A stretch of 64,000 bases of DNA, taken from positions 248,001 to 312,000 of the forward strand of contig JAIPBD010000003.1 in the NCBI GenBank assembly GCA_021739765.1. Reading direction: 5' to 3'. Under the pieces are notes generated by a model, which was given only the letters and a program-made list of their open reading frames with translations, had not been told where the DNA came from and made no database searches. The translations under genes were made by a program, and so were the position numbers. Of this stretch, positions 35,008-44,663 are shown in pieces. The stretch's first letter is position 1, and each line of letters begins with the position of its first letter. The DNA is from Melioribacteraceae bacterium (GTDB lineage Bacteria > Bacteroidota > Ignavibacteria > Ignavibacteriales > Melioribacteraceae).

Positions 35008-35817
35008 TTGTTGAAAAGTAGAATTAAGCCGATTACCCTCCCGATTTTAATATTTTCAATCATATTATGCGGCTGCTCGTACGATTGGAGTTATCCTTCC
35101 GAAGATTTTATGATTATTGCTCACAGAGGGGCTTCGGGTTCAGCACCCGAAAATACGATTCCGGCGATAAAAAAAGCGATTGAATTCGGCGCCAATTTTA
35201 TCGAAGTAGATATTCATCAAACCCGTGATCAAAAATTAGTTGCGATTCATGATTTTACTGTTGACAGAACAACAAACGGAACGGGTGAAATCGCACGACT
35301 TAATTATAAAGATCTCCAATTCCTTGATGCAGGAAGCTGGTTCGATCAAAAATTCGCAGGCACACAAATTCCTATGCTGTCAGAAATATTTCCTCTAATC
35401 CCGGATTCGGTCAAACTTATTATTGAAGTAAAAGGGGATTCGGCTGATTATCCGGATATCGAAAATAATGTGGTGAACTTAGTACGCGAACACAATTTTG
35501 AGGAGAGAGTAATTCTAAAATCTTTTGATGAAGATGTTTTAGACCACTTCAAAATGCTCGCCCCCGAAATTCCACGATTGCTTGTTTATGTTTTCGGGTT
35601 TGGGGTTCTCGATACTGAAGTCACTTATTTGCAGCATTACGAACTATTCCTTTCCAAAGGATTTACGGAATCCGCACAAAAAGAGGGATACAAAGTTATC
35701 GCGTGGGGAGTTCAGTCCGAATCTGAAATGGAAAAAGTTTTAAGCTACGGAGTCGATGGAATTGAAACAGATTTTCCGGAGAACCTTATTAAACTTATCA
35801 AAATCAATAAAAAATAA
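35008..35817 (+). CDS. ugpQ: Glycerophosphodiester phosphodiesterase lipoprotein
   Basis: A 269-residue GDPD enzyme hydrolysing glycerophosphodiesters to glycerol-3-phosphate and an alcohol. The catalytic set is intact: IAHRGASGSAPENT (His39), FIEVDIH (Glu66, Asp68), and IHDFTVDRTTNGTG (His81). A hydrophobic N-terminus with cysteines (IILCGCS, Cys23) implies a lipoprotein. The start is TTG (35008 or the next codon) because no ATG lies before the signal; a GGAAAGG sequence is ~15 nt upstream. It follows the TPR gene by 26 bp and may share its transcript. The symbol follows the usual family name. Confidence 0.87.
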   Translation: MLKSRIKPITLPILIFSIILCGCSYDWSYPSEDFMIIAHRGASGSAPENTIPAIKKAIEFGANFIEVDIHQTRDQKLVAIHDFTVDRTTNGTGEIARLNYKDLQFLDAGSWFDQKFAGTQIPMLSEIFPLIPDSVKLIIEVKGDSADYPDIENNVVNLVREHNFEERVILKSFDEDVLDHFKMLAPEIPRLLVYVFGFGVLDTEVTYLQHYELFLSKGFTESAQKEGYKVIAWGVQSESEMEKVLSYGVDGIETDFPENLIKLIKINKK

Positions 35818-35870
35818 TTGCCTCCAGATTGAATAGAATTATTAAAGGCTCATTGTTGTTATCTTAGAAT

Positions 35871-38003
35871 ATGCGAAAAATATTTCTATCAATCCTAATT
35901 TCGGCGGTTTCTGCTCAGGTCATCTTTTCTCAAAACTCTGATACATTATCTTTTAAAATGGATTCGGTTATTGTATCTGCAACTCGTTATGATCAGCCGC
36001 TCAACAGCATTCCATTTTCCCTTGATGTGATTAAAGCCGATGAATTGCTGCTTACTCAAAACTCATTTTCAACGATCGATTTGCTCGCAAGTGTTCCCGG
36101 CATTTATGTGAGCGATAGAAATAATCTGTCGCAAGGAGATAGAATCAGCATTCGGGGAATGGGGAACAGGGCACAATTTGGTGTTCGCGGTTCAAAGATT
36201 CTTTTGGATGGAATTCCCCTCACTTTTGCCGATGGTCAATCGCAACTAAATAATTTAGAATTAAACAACATAGAGAAAGTGGAAATAATTCGCGGACCAA
36301 GTTCATCCCTTTATGGAAATTCTTCCGGCGGAGTAATTTTATTTACGAGCAAAATTAGTAATAAAAAAAAGTTCACTTTTGAGCCGGCTTATAAAACCGG
36401 CAGTGACGGATTCAGGAATATAAACTTAAATGTTCATGGCGTTGCCGGCAAATCATTCCTTTCGCTAATGTTAAATTCTAAAAAGTATGACGGATTCCGG
36501 GATCATTCTGCCGGAGAATCGTATTCAATCAATTTTATTAGCAAAACCAAATTTAGAGACGAGTGGGCGATAAATTCAATATTAAATTTTTATGATGCTC
36601 CATATCTGTTAAATCCCAGTTCGTTAACAAAAGAAGATGCGTTAAACAGACCGACATTTGTTCGAGATTTTGTTAAAAAACAAGCGGCGGGAAAAGAGGT
36701 TCGTCAAGGTCAGGCCGGCATTACTCTTACCAGAAAACGGGAAAACAGTAATTTTAATTTTACAATTTTCGGCGCCTCCAGATCAATGTTTAACCCGATT
36801 CCCGGCAGAATAATAAAATTAAATCGTCTGGCCGGCGGTATTCGAACGACATTTTCCAGTTCGTTTTTAGTCGGGAAAAAAACGGTTAATTACACCACGG
36901 GTTTCGATTATGAATTTCAAAATGACGTGCGTACGGAATTTGAGAATGATGGAATAAACGATGCTGACTATGCAAATGTTGATCCATCAGAAATTATCCG
37001 CAACGTTCGAATTGGTGAGGCGGTTTTAGATCAAAAGGAATCAGTTGAATCGTACGGCGCATTTGTAAACTTTGATTATGATCCGAGTCCAAGAATAAAT
37101 CTGATTGCAGGGATGAGAGTCGACAACTTCCTTTTCGAAGCGACGGATAAATATTTGTCCGATCTGTCGGATGATTCCGGTGAGCGTGAAATGAACAGCG
37201 TAAGCGGAATGCTCGGAGTAATTTACAAACTAAATATAACCGATCATTTTTTCGCGAATTTCAGCACATCTTTTCAAACACCGACAACAAATGAATTGAG
37301 TAATCGCGAGGACAATCTTGGTGGATTTAATCCCACTCTTAAACCCGAAAATATCCTCAGCACTGAAATCGGCTTTAGAGGATATTCCGATAAACTCGAT
37401 GCTTTTTTTACGGCCGCGATTTATTATCTACAAATTGATAATATAATGTTACCCTTTCAGTCAACATTAAATTCGAGCGATGAAGTATTTTATAAAAACG
37501 CTGCCAGGGCGGGTAACTTCGGAATTGAACTTTCAACAGATGTAAATATCACTTCGAAACTACTATTCGGATCGGCGTATACTTTTTCTAACTTCAGATT
37601 TATTAGCTACTTCACCGATGGAAATGATCTAAAAGGAAATAAAATCCCGGGCATTCCGGACCACAAAGTTCATTTTGATTTGAGATATAATTCTTCATTC
37701 GGATTGAGTTTATTGTTCAATGTAAGTTGGAATGGTGAGTATTTCACAGATGATTTTAACGGAAGCAACTCAACGAGCGAAGCTGACAAAAATAATTTTA
37801 TTAACGATTCATACACCGCAGCAAATTTCACATTTCTATATAAATACGTAATGTCTTTTTCAGATATTATTATTAATATGAGTATTAACAATATCTTAAA
37901 TGAAAGATACAACAGTTCAATCACGCCAAATTCTTTTGGAAACAGATTTTTTGAACCTGGAAGAGATCGAAATTATATTTTCGGTGTTCAAATATTTCTA
38001 TAA
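35871..38003 (+). CDS. TonB-dependent outer-membrane receptor
   Basis: 710 residues. Signal peptide ~1-20; a TonB-box-like SVIVSATR near residue 34; plug domain (~45-165) with LLASVPGIYVSDR, RISIRGMG, LLDGIPL, VEIIRGPSSSLYGNSSGGVI; then a 22-strand-type barrel ending IFGVQIFL. It lacks the CarboxypepD-like N-terminal domain of SusC proteins, so it resembles siderophore/cofactor receptors. The ligand is unknown. It stands after the GDPD gene (53-bp gap), and might import a compound handled by that operon. Confidence 0.93.
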   Translation: MRKIFLSILISAVSAQVIFSQNSDTLSFKMDSVIVSATRYDQPLNSIPFSLDVIKADELLLTQNSFSTIDLLASVPGIYVSDRNNLSQGDRISIRGMGNRAQFGVRGSKILLDGIPLTFADGQSQLNNLELNNIEKVEIIRGPSSSLYGNSSGGVILFTSKISNKKKFTFEPAYKTGSDGFRNINLNVHGVAGKSFLSLMLNSKKYDGFRDHSAGESYSINFISKTKFRDEWAINSILNFYDAPYLLNPSSLTKEDALNRPTFVRDFVKKQAAGKEVRQGQAGITLTRKRENSNFNFTIFGASRSMFNPIPGRIIKLNRLAGGIRTTFSSSFLVGKKTVNYTTGFDYEFQNDVRTEFENDGINDADYANVDPSEIIRNVRIGEAVLDQKESVESYGAFVNFDYDPSPRINLIAGMRVDNFLFEATDKYLSDLSDDSGEREMNSVSGMLGVIYKLNITDHFFANFSTSFQTPTTNELSNREDNLGGFNPTLKPENILSTEIGFRGYSDKLDAFFTAAIYYLQIDNIMLPFQSTLNSSDEVFYKNAARAGNFGIELSTDVNITSKLLFGSAYTFSNFRFISYFTDGNDLKGNKIPGIPDHKVHFDLRYNSSFGLSLLFNVSWNGEYFTDDFNGSNSTSEADKNNFINDSYTAANFTFLYKYVMSFSDIIINMSINNILNERYNSSITPNSFGNRFFEPGRDRNYIFGVQIFL

Positions 38004-38036
38004 TTTTTAAACCGGTCATCAGCTCTTTAAAATAAT

Positions 38037-38477
38037 ATGGACGAAATAAAAAGAAGACGAATTGAAAAATATGGTGGTTATCTTTTTAAGATAATGGCCA
38101 TGGTTATTCTTGTAACCTTGGTTTACAGATTCTTTTTTCATGTTTCCACTTCCGAAGAAACAACGCTTGTCGGTGAATGGAAGTATCTGCAAGTTTTGAA
38201 GGACGGTGATGTGTTGGAAAACAATCAATACTTGCTCGGTGATAAATCTATTATACTTTATGAAAACGGTGTTTTTGAAACGATAGATGAATCTAACATA
38301 AAAAGCGTGGGAAAATGGAGCTATAATGAAAACACCCGAATGTTATCGCTTGATGATAAAGAACGCGAAGGTGATGAGCAATATTGGATTGTTACTTTCC
38401 TTCACAATAAAGTAAAATTATCGGGCATCCAAAATCGTAATATGGACGGTTATGAAATAATTTTGGTTAGAGAATAA
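38037..38477 (+). CDS. Membrane-anchored lipocalin-like protein
   Basis: 146 residues. A short basic cytoplasmic segment (KRRRIEKYGG), one membrane helix (~16-38), then a beta-rich domain (~48-146) with VGEWKYLQVLKDGD, VFETIDE, VGKWSYNENTRMLSL, typical of lipocalin-like DUFs opening with a G-x-W. The function is unknown. It follows the TonB receptor by 33 bp. Confidence 0.68.
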   Translation: MDEIKRRRIEKYGGYLFKIMAMVILVTLVYRFFFHVSTSEETTLVGEWKYLQVLKDGDVLENNQYLLGDKSIILYENGVFETIDESNIKSVGKWSYNENTRMLSLDDKEREGDEQYWIVTFLHNKVKLSGIQNRNMDGYEIILVRE

Positions 38478-38483
38478 TATTTA

Positions 38484-38503
38484 AGAAATGATCCTTCATT
38501 TCT
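38484..38503. terminator. Weak hairpin between convergent genes
   Basis: AGAAATGA (38484-38491) pairs with TCATTTCT (38496-38503) around TCCT. It sits between the converging lipocalin-like and AlkC genes and touches the AlkC stop. Low GC makes it a weak terminator at best. Confidence 0.4.
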
Positions 38504-39587
38504 ATCTTACAACTTCAAATTCTTGCACCGCTTTTGTGATTCCATTTACAACAATTTCAAGTTTATGTTTGCCGGGGTAATGTTTACGAATCGTCAGATC
38601 AGCAAAGTTTTGGTTCCTTGTGACTTCCTTTTTTTCTGCCGCATTAATATTTGATTCCGAAATTTTGAAAATCCGAACTGAATAATTCCCGGATTTATTC
38701 ATAAAATGGATTTTGTACTCTAATCTGACTTGAATCGGTTTTGATTCCTGTGAAATCAAATTGAATGAAAACTTCATTTTGTTGCCAATCTTTACCGACT
38801 GTGGAGAGAGGGATAAATTCAAAACTTCTAAATTGGCGTTGTTTGCGATTCCAAATAATTCCAACGCTTCGGGATTTCCTTTTTTAAGAAGAGTTCTCAG
38901 TCCGTGTTTTAGAATCTTATCCGTATTGCCGGATTTGCCGAGCCAATCCTTCGCTAAAGAAAGCACTAAATCGGGGTTATCCTTTGTTATGTCGTTCAAG
39001 TTATTCGCGACACTTTTTCGTACATATTCCGATTCGTCATCTTTCAAATTTTCAAGAATCGGAATTATCGGAGCCGGGTCTTTTTTAAATTGGGGTAACG
39101 CCATTGCCCATGGAAGTCGAGGTCTGCAGCCCTCACTTGAGAGTCTACGAACATGATGGTTTTTGTGTTTGGACCATTTTAACATTTGCTTCATCATTTT
39201 GTCAGGATACTTTACGATAAACGGTCGAACCGCAAATTCAGAACTTGATCTTTGTGTAAATAACTCAAGCGCGGGAATTGATTCTTTGTAGTAATCAACG
39301 CCGTAGAATTCAACAAAATCCGGATAAACAAAGGAAGTCCAGGTGCTTTTATTATGTGGAACTTCCATTAAGATTTTAATTGCTTCTTTATACGGAAGGT
39401 CCAAAGCATTAAAAGTTGAAATAGTTAAATGACGAAATCGTTGTTTTAATTCTTCGTTCTCCCAGTTTAGATCAAAAACCGAGGAAAGAAATTTTTCAAT
39501 TTCAAATTTTGGAAAAACAGAATTGATTTCTTCGGCGAATTCTGTCACTACTTTTCGGGTAATAAGATTTTTAAAGGGTTCGGGCAT
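38502..39587 (-). CDS. alkC: AlkC-type DNA alkylation-repair glycosylase
   Basis: A 361-residue protein. Residues ~1-240 are HEAT-like helical repeats of the AlkC/AlkD superfamily, with the AlkC block HHVRRLSSEGCRPRLPWA (~140-158) and DESEYVRKSVANNLNDITKD. The C-terminal ~100 residues are a beta-sandwich with Ig-like features (LSLSPQSVKIGNKMKFSF, HYPGKHKLEIVVNG), which AlkC enzymes also carry. AlkC excises cationic N3-methyl purines from DNA without flipping the base. Single gene, opposite in strand to its neighbours on one side. Confidence 0.88.
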   Translation of the reverse strand: MPEPFKNLITRKVVTEFAEEINSVFPKFEIEKFLSSVFDLNWENEELKQRFRHLTISTFNALDLPYKEAIKILMEVPHNKSTWTSFVYPDFVEFYGVDYYKESIPALELFTQRSSSEFAVRPFIVKYPDKMMKQMLKWSKHKNHHVRRLSSEGCRPRLPWAMALPQFKKDPAPIIPILENLKDDESEYVRKSVANNLNDITKDNPDLVLSLAKDWLGKSGNTDKILKHGLRTLLKKGNPEALELFGIANNANLEVLNLSLSPQSVKIGNKMKFSFNLISQESKPIQVRLEYKIHFMNKSGNYSVRIFKISESNINAAEKKEVTRNQNFADLTIRKHYPGKHKLEIVVNGITKAVQEFEVVR

Positions 39588-39698
39588 AATAGCTCCCTCG
39601 ATTGAGAAACAAATTAAAGTTTAAGTTGACTTTTCAAATAACGCGATAAATTTTAAGATCCGCTTAAGGTTATCTGCAAATAATAACATCTTTGGCAA

Positions 39699-39728
39699 TA
39701 AAAAACCCGGCAAAAACCGGGTTTTAAA
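39699..39728 (-). terminator. Rho-independent terminator of the second TonB receptor
   Basis: On the minus strand an AAAACCCGG arm and a CCGGGTTTT arm pair with a short loop, followed by a TTTTATT tail. It lies 30 bp beyond the receptor stop at 39758. Confidence 0.88.
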
Positions 39729-39757
39729 ATAATAAAATTGATTATAAGTCAGACTTC

Positions 39758-42226
39758 TTAGAAATCACCGCCGCCTTCCATATCGAAACCATCATCGCCT
39801 CGTCTCGATTGACTGTCTCTTCTCATATTAAAGTTCCATCGAAGGTTCAACATTACAACCGGTGATTCGCGTTGAGTAAAGGAGGAGTTGTAATAGTTCA
39901 GAGATTCACTAACTGATCTGTATTCGGCAGTTCCGAATAAATCGCGGACTTGCAATGTGGCAGATAAAGCTCTTTCGAAAAACTCTTGTTTTACCGCAAT
40001 GCTTGCCATAAAAAATCCTTCACGTGTACCTTGAGCAGAAACCGATTTGCTATTATACATGCCATTGAATTGAAGCATTGTTCCGGTAGAAAATTTAAAT
40101 GTGTTATTAAATCTTAAACTCCAGTTAAAACTTTCTCTTGCAAATGACCTGCCATCCAATTCTCCCTCAACTTTGTAATTGTACAAGTTTCCCATCAAGT
40201 TGACATTCCACTTCTCAACCGGATCAAAATTGAACATTATTTCATTCCCGAAGGCGTAATCTTTCCCTACATTTTCTATTGATTGCAAAGTTACATTTGG
40301 CGCGTAAGGCGAAACAATTCTTTCAATTTTATTTTCAACCTCACGATAGTAGGCTTCAATTGAAAGCATTGTATTTCCGAATAAAGTCTGCCATCCAAGT
40401 TCGTAGGAATCAATATATTCCGGTTTTAGTCCGGGATTACCAACTCTTACATTATACGCGTCGGTAAAAGTTTCGAATGGTTCAAGATACCAGCCCCTCG
40501 GACGGTTAATTCGTTTTGTATAACTCGTCATTAACTGCATATCATTATCAAATTTGTATGACAAATATGCTGAAGGGAAATAGTCAAATCTGTCAATTAC
40601 GAATTCATCACCGGTAGAAAGCAGGCTCACGCTACGATCGGTGTATTCACCCCTCACCCCGGCTTGATAACCCAAGCTGCCAATTTCACCTTTGTAGATC
40701 GAATAAAGCGCGTAAACATTTCTCTTATAATTTGTAGAATTGCTGAATTGCGGCTGAATTACAAATTGGTTTGAAGGCAGATCATATTCCAAAAGGTTTG
40801 AAAAGTCGGTGGATTCGTCCAAATCCGTTTGAAAACCGGCTTCAAATTTTTGAGTGGAATTAATCGGTAACGCATAATCCAACTTTGTATTAAGTCCTTC
40901 TGATGGACCATATTCCAAATTCTTTTGTCCGCTGACATATCCAAATGAATTTGCGAGAGGGTCGTTAAAATTAACGAGTTTGTTTAAAGTTTCTTCATCG
41001 CCATTCCGTTTTTGATAGCTTATATCTAATGTCAGTTTGTGGTCATCGGTATCAAATTTTTGCTCGAAATTGGTATAAATCGAATATCTGTCTCCCTTTC
41101 TAGATCGTTCGGTAATACTGTAATATGAATTTGAATTGTTTATATCGTTTTCCCAAGAAAGAAAATTTTGCTCCATTTCATTTTCAAAACCGCCATCGCT
41201 GTACCTTCCACCAACACTCCAGATTGATTTATCGGAGAGATGATAAGCGAATTCTCCCTTTAAACCATATCCGATTCTGCCCCAATGACCGGAAGCGTCT
41301 GAATTCAAATAAGATGTATTTCCTCCGAAAGTTGTACGGTTTTCGTTGGTTTGATCCATAAAATATAATTGATTGTTGTAATCCACGCCGAAGTTAAGAT
41401 CATAGTTTTCGGTTTTTAATTCTACTGAAGCGTCGGCACCGTACTTTTCCCTCAATCCGCCTTTGATATCGAGTAAAGCGCTTAATCCCTGCCGCTGATT
41501 TTTTTTCATTACAAGATTTATGATTCCGGCTGTTCCTTCCGGATCATATTTGGCGGAAGGGTTTGTAATTATTTCGATGTTTTCGATTGAACTTGCTGCT
41601 GTTTGTTGCAATACATCATTCGCGTCCATAATTGTCGGTCGCCCGTCGATCAAAACAGTAAAATTTCCACTGCCACGCAGAGAAACATTTCCTTCAATAT
41701 CAACCGTGATAGATGGTACATTCTCTAAAACTTCAGCCGCATTACCGGCGGTTGCGGTAATATTTTGATCAACATTAATTACTTTTTTATCTATTTCGTA
41801 GGAGATTGGTGATCTTTCGCCTTGTACAACAATATCATCAGTTTCATAAGAATGAGGCTCTAATATTACTTCACCCAAATCAACTCTTCGGCTGCTTTCG
41901 TCTATTTTAATATCGTCGATAGTTTGGGCATCAAATCCTATAAAACTAACGGTAGCATAATAGCTGCCGGACTTAACACCAGGGATAAAAAATCGACCTT
42001 TTTCATCGGTTATTGTCCCTTGCGTTTGCGAGCTATCCAAACTGCTGAATAGAATCACATTAGCATACTGCATTAATTCACCGGTTTTATATTCTTTTAC
42101 AACACCCATCAAAACCGGTCCACGCTGAAAATTTTGACCTCCGCTTCCCATTGGTCTTTGCTGGGCAAATGTTGTCCCCAGAATTATAAACATCATTAAA
42201 GGTATAAATTTTAAAATTTTCTTCAC
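39758..42226 (-). CDS. TonB-dependent receptor with CarboxypepD-like N-terminal domain
   Basis: I start at GTG 42226, which has AGGA 7 nt upstream and gives a proper signal peptide (KKILKFIPLMMFIILGTTFA); the longer frame lacks a ribosome site. The ~822-residue product has a carboxypeptidase-regulatory-like domain (~30-125: GVVKEYKTGELMQYANVIL, GRFFIPGVKSGSYY), a plug (~140-230: VLENVPSITVDIEGNVSLRG, FTVLIDGRP) and an outer-membrane barrel of the OMP_b-brl_3 type. A Gly/Asp-rich tail (FDMEGGGDF) is unusual because it replaces the terminal aromatic strand end. The substrate is unknown. Confidence 0.92.
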   Translation of the reverse strand: MKKILKFIPLMMFIILGTTFAQQRPMGSGGQNFQRGPVLMGVVKEYKTGELMQYANVILFSSLDSSQTQGTITDEKGRFFIPGVKSGSYYATVSFIGFDAQTIDDIKIDESSRRVDLGEVILEPHSYETDDIVVQGERSPISYEIDKKVINVDQNITATAGNAAEVLENVPSITVDIEGNVSLRGSGNFTVLIDGRPTIMDANDVLQQTAASSIENIEIITNPSAKYDPEGTAGIINLVMKKNQRQGLSALLDIKGGLREKYGADASVELKTENYDLNFGVDYNNQLYFMDQTNENRTTFGGNTSYLNSDASGHWGRIGYGLKGEFAYHLSDKSIWSVGGRYSDGGFENEMEQNFLSWENDINNSNSYYSITERSRKGDRYSIYTNFEQKFDTDDHKLTLDISYQKRNGDEETLNKLVNFNDPLANSFGYVSGQKNLEYGPSEGLNTKLDYALPINSTQKFEAGFQTDLDESTDFSNLLEYDLPSNQFVIQPQFSNSTNYKRNVYALYSIYKGEIGSLGYQAGVRGEYTDRSVSLLSTGDEFVIDRFDYFPSAYLSYKFDNDMQLMTSYTKRINRPRGWYLEPFETFTDAYNVRVGNPGLKPEYIDSYELGWQTLFGNTMLSIEAYYREVENKIERIVSPYAPNVTLQSIENVGKDYAFGNEIMFNFDPVEKWNVNLMGNLYNYKVEGELDGRSFARESFNWSLRFNNTFKFSTGTMLQFNGMYNSKSVSAQGTREGFFMASIAVKQEFFERALSATLQVRDLFGTAEYRSVSESLNYYNSSFTQRESPVVMLNLRWNFNMRRDSQSRRGDDGFDMEGGGDF

Positions 42227-42600
42227 GACAAATTCCTGTTGATTAAAATTGTTTTGCAAATACGATAATCTCTACTTTCGGGCAATTAATTCTTGTTTCA
42301 TCGATTAATTAATACCCGACGTCCACTTTATATAATAAAGATTGGTTGTGAAAAGTTCAATTTGGGAGTGTATTTTAAATGTTGAAGTGACTAACAGATA
42401 GAAAAGCACATCCAAAATTTGATTCAACCGAAATATGACGCTTATACTTTGAATTAGTTCCAAAAAAAAATGAAAATTGTGTGGTGCGCTGATTTTTCAT
42501 TTCTTGGAAATTAGATTAGCTTCTGTTTATAACGCTTGCGATTCGAGGAACATTGAATTTTGCGGTGTTGCGAAAAGAACCGGCAACACCGCCAGAATAA
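42227..42600. other. 374-bp intergenic region with a 10-bp hairpin
   Basis: This should contain the TonB receptor promoter. A perfect stem GCGGTGTTGC (42562-42571) / GCAACACCGC (42583-42592) sits 9 bp past the SDR stop; on the minus strand it is followed by AAAATTC rather than T's, so it is either an imperfect terminator or a REP-type palindrome. No gene seen. Confidence 0.6.
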
Positions 42601-43506
42601 TCAAATTGTGAATTTGAGTCCTGTAAGCTCTTCAGATGTTCCCCAAAGTTGTTTCGCGATGGATTCATCTTTTGAAAGCGCATTTGATTCAACTTTTTTC
42701 GGATATCCTTTCCATTCTTGCCAACCATCGGGACCGAAGTAATCTCCATTTTTAACATCCTTTTCGGTTGCCGCATAAAGCGTAGGAAGCGCTCCCATTT
42801 CTATATTTTGTGCAAATAATTTATTTAGGAATTCGACAAATCCACTGTGGCGTTGGAGTTCGGTCGCAGTCCATCCGGGATGAGATGCAGCCGCGATAAC
42901 TTCGATATTACTTTTTGCCAAACGACGGGCCAATTCGTAAGTAAAATATAAATTGGATATTTTGCTGTCGCCGTAAGATTTCCAAGCTTCATATTTTCGA
43001 TTTTCCCACTGAAGGTCTTCGAAATTTAGCTTTCCCATTTTGTGCGCGTTGCTCGCCACATTGATTATTCTTGAACCTGGAGTTGATTTTATTAAATCGA
43101 AAAGTAATGCTGTTAAGGCAAAATGACCAAGATGATTTGTCCCGAACTGCAATTCGAATCCGTCTTTAGTTTTTGAATACGGCGGTATCATAACTCCGGC
43201 ATTGTTGATCAAAATATCCAATTTGGTGTATTGGTTTTTGAAATTTTCGGCGAATGATTTTACCGAACCGAGATCAGATAAATCCAACAACATTAGTTTT
43301 AGATTCGCGTTTGGCACAGTCGACTTAATTTTTTCGATCGCATTGTTCCCTTTCTCGGCGTTTCGCACGGCGATAATAACTTCCGCGTTTTTGCCGACCA
43401 AAACTCTTGCATTGTCGAACCCGATTCCACTGCTTGAACCTGTTACAATTACAACTTTTCCCGATAAATCACCTACGTTTGTTTCATTCCATTTGTTAGT
43501 TTTCAT
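42601..43506 (-). CDS. Short-chain dehydrogenase/reductase (retinol-dehydrogenase-like)
   Basis: A 301-residue SDR. NAD(P) motif TGSSSGIG (22-29), NNAG (101-104), catalytic Ser152, Tyr178 and Lys182 (YGDSK), then PGWTATEL. The length and the block FGTNHLGHFALT match the WW-oxidoreductase/retinol dehydrogenase subgroup, which reduces or oxidises lipophilic alcohols. It is 8 bp downstream of the metallo-beta-lactamase-fold gene and likely under the same TetR control. Confidence 0.9.
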   Translation of the reverse strand: MKTNKWNETNVGDLSGKVVIVTGSSSGIGFDNARVLVGKNAEVIIAVRNAEKGNNAIEKIKSTVPNANLKLMLLDLSDLGSVKSFAENFKNQYTKLDILINNAGVMIPPYSKTKDGFELQFGTNHLGHFALTALLFDLIKSTPGSRIINVASNAHKMGKLNFEDLQWENRKYEAWKSYGDSKISNLYFTYELARRLAKSNIEVIAAASHPGWTATELQRHSGFVEFLNKLFAQNIEMGALPTLYAATEKDVKNGDYFGPDGWQEWKGYPKKVESNALSKDESIAKQLWGTSEELTGLKFTI

Positions 43507-43514
43507 TTGTATTC

Positions 43515-44663
43515 CTATTTATTTGAATTTTCTAAAGCCATTTTCATTTCGTTTTCCCACCATTTCCCGGATGGAATATTTTTATCATAAACCGTAGTTG
43601 CGCCTACAATCGGCAATGCCAGCTCAATCCCGGCGGATTTTGCGGCAATCGAAACCCTTTCCATCGGATCGAACCAGGAGTGCAATGATAAATCGAATGT
43701 TCCCCAATGAATCGGATGCAAAACTTTTCCTTTAAGGTCGAGATGTGCTTGCACTGTTTCTTCGGGATACATGTGGATATGATGCCATTTTTCGTTGTAT
43801 GCTCCGCACTCTAAAAAAGTCATATCAAATGGTCCATATTTATTTCCGATTTCCAAGAATCCGTCAAAATATCCCGAATCACCGCCAAAGTATATTTTAT
43901 GATTTGGCGCCTCGATTACGTATGAAGCCCAAAGAGTTTTATCACGGTCAGTAATACTTCTGCCCGAAAAATGTTGCGCGGGAGTTGCCGCGAATTTTAA
44001 GTCCTTGAACGAAAATTCTTCCCACCAATCGAGTTCGATTATTTTTTCTTTTGGAATTCCCCATTCTTCTAACTGTGCGCCAACCATTAATGGGACGATA
44101 AATAAATTTGCTTTTTCTTTGAGAAATTTGATCGAGAACTCGTTCAAATGATCGTAATGATTGTGAGAAATTATTACAAAATCCACATCATCGATTTTGT
44201 TTATATCAAACGGAATGTCTCCGTTAAATCTCGCAGGTCCGAAAAGCAAAGTTGCCTTTTTCTCAAACACCGGATCTGCGATTATTTTATAACCGTCTAT
44301 GTTTATAAGGAGGGAAGAATGTCCGACCCATGTTGAGCTTAAGTGATTGTTGTTCGATACGTTAAACTCAGAAAGATCGGATTCAGCTTTTGGCAATTTA
44401 TTTTTTGGTTTGCGATTATTCGATACAACCAGAAAATCCCACATTGTACTTATATATTCAATAAATGCCGGGTCCTTCCAACTTATTTGATTTAAAAATT
44501 TTCCGTTTTCGAAGTTTTTAGATTCTTGAATTTTGGTCATACTTGGGGTTCCTTCTTCATAAATAGCTGCCGAACTGATATGATTTATATAGTAAACAAT
44601 CAAGATCAAAGCAAAAATTAAGGTTAAAAGTGATTTCGATATTTTTTTGGTTCGTTTTGTCAT
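43515..44663 (-). CDS. Membrane-anchored metallo-beta-lactamase-fold hydrolase (NAPE-PLD/UlaG-like)
   Basis: 382 residues. One N-terminal membrane helix (~10-28), then an MBL domain with zinc motif SHNHYDH (H167, H169, D171, H172), TPAQHFSGRS, YFGGDSGYFDG and LHPIHWGTFDLS. The HFSGR and WGTFDLS blocks are those of N-acyl-phosphatidylethanolamine phospholipase D-like enzymes, so a lipid or phosphodiester substrate is plausible. An AAATGAA-TG-TTCATTT palindrome touches the start codon. Co-transcribed with the SDR. Confidence 0.88.
   Translation of the reverse strand: MTKRTKKISKSLLTLIFALILIVYYINHISSAAIYEEGTPSMTKIQESKNFENGKFLNQISWKDPAFIEYISTMWDFLVVSNNRKPKNKLPKAESDLSEFNVSNNNHLSSTWVGHSSLLINIDGYKIIADPVFEKKATLLFGPARFNGDIPFDINKIDDVDFVIISHNHYDHLNEFSIKFLKEKANLFIVPLMVGAQLEEWGIPKEKIIELDWWEEFSFKDLKFAATPAQHFSGRSITDRDKTLWASYVIEAPNHKIYFGGDSGYFDGFLEIGNKYGPFDMTFLECGAYNEKWHHIHMYPEETVQAHLDLKGKVLHPIHWGTFDLSLHSWFDPMERVSIAAKSAGIELALPIVGATTVYDKNIPSGKWWENEMKMALENSNK

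Noticed and set aside
42516-42776. 86-codon minus-strand frame
   Set aside because: It lies in a different frame over the SDR 3' end and the hairpin, with no protein-like features.
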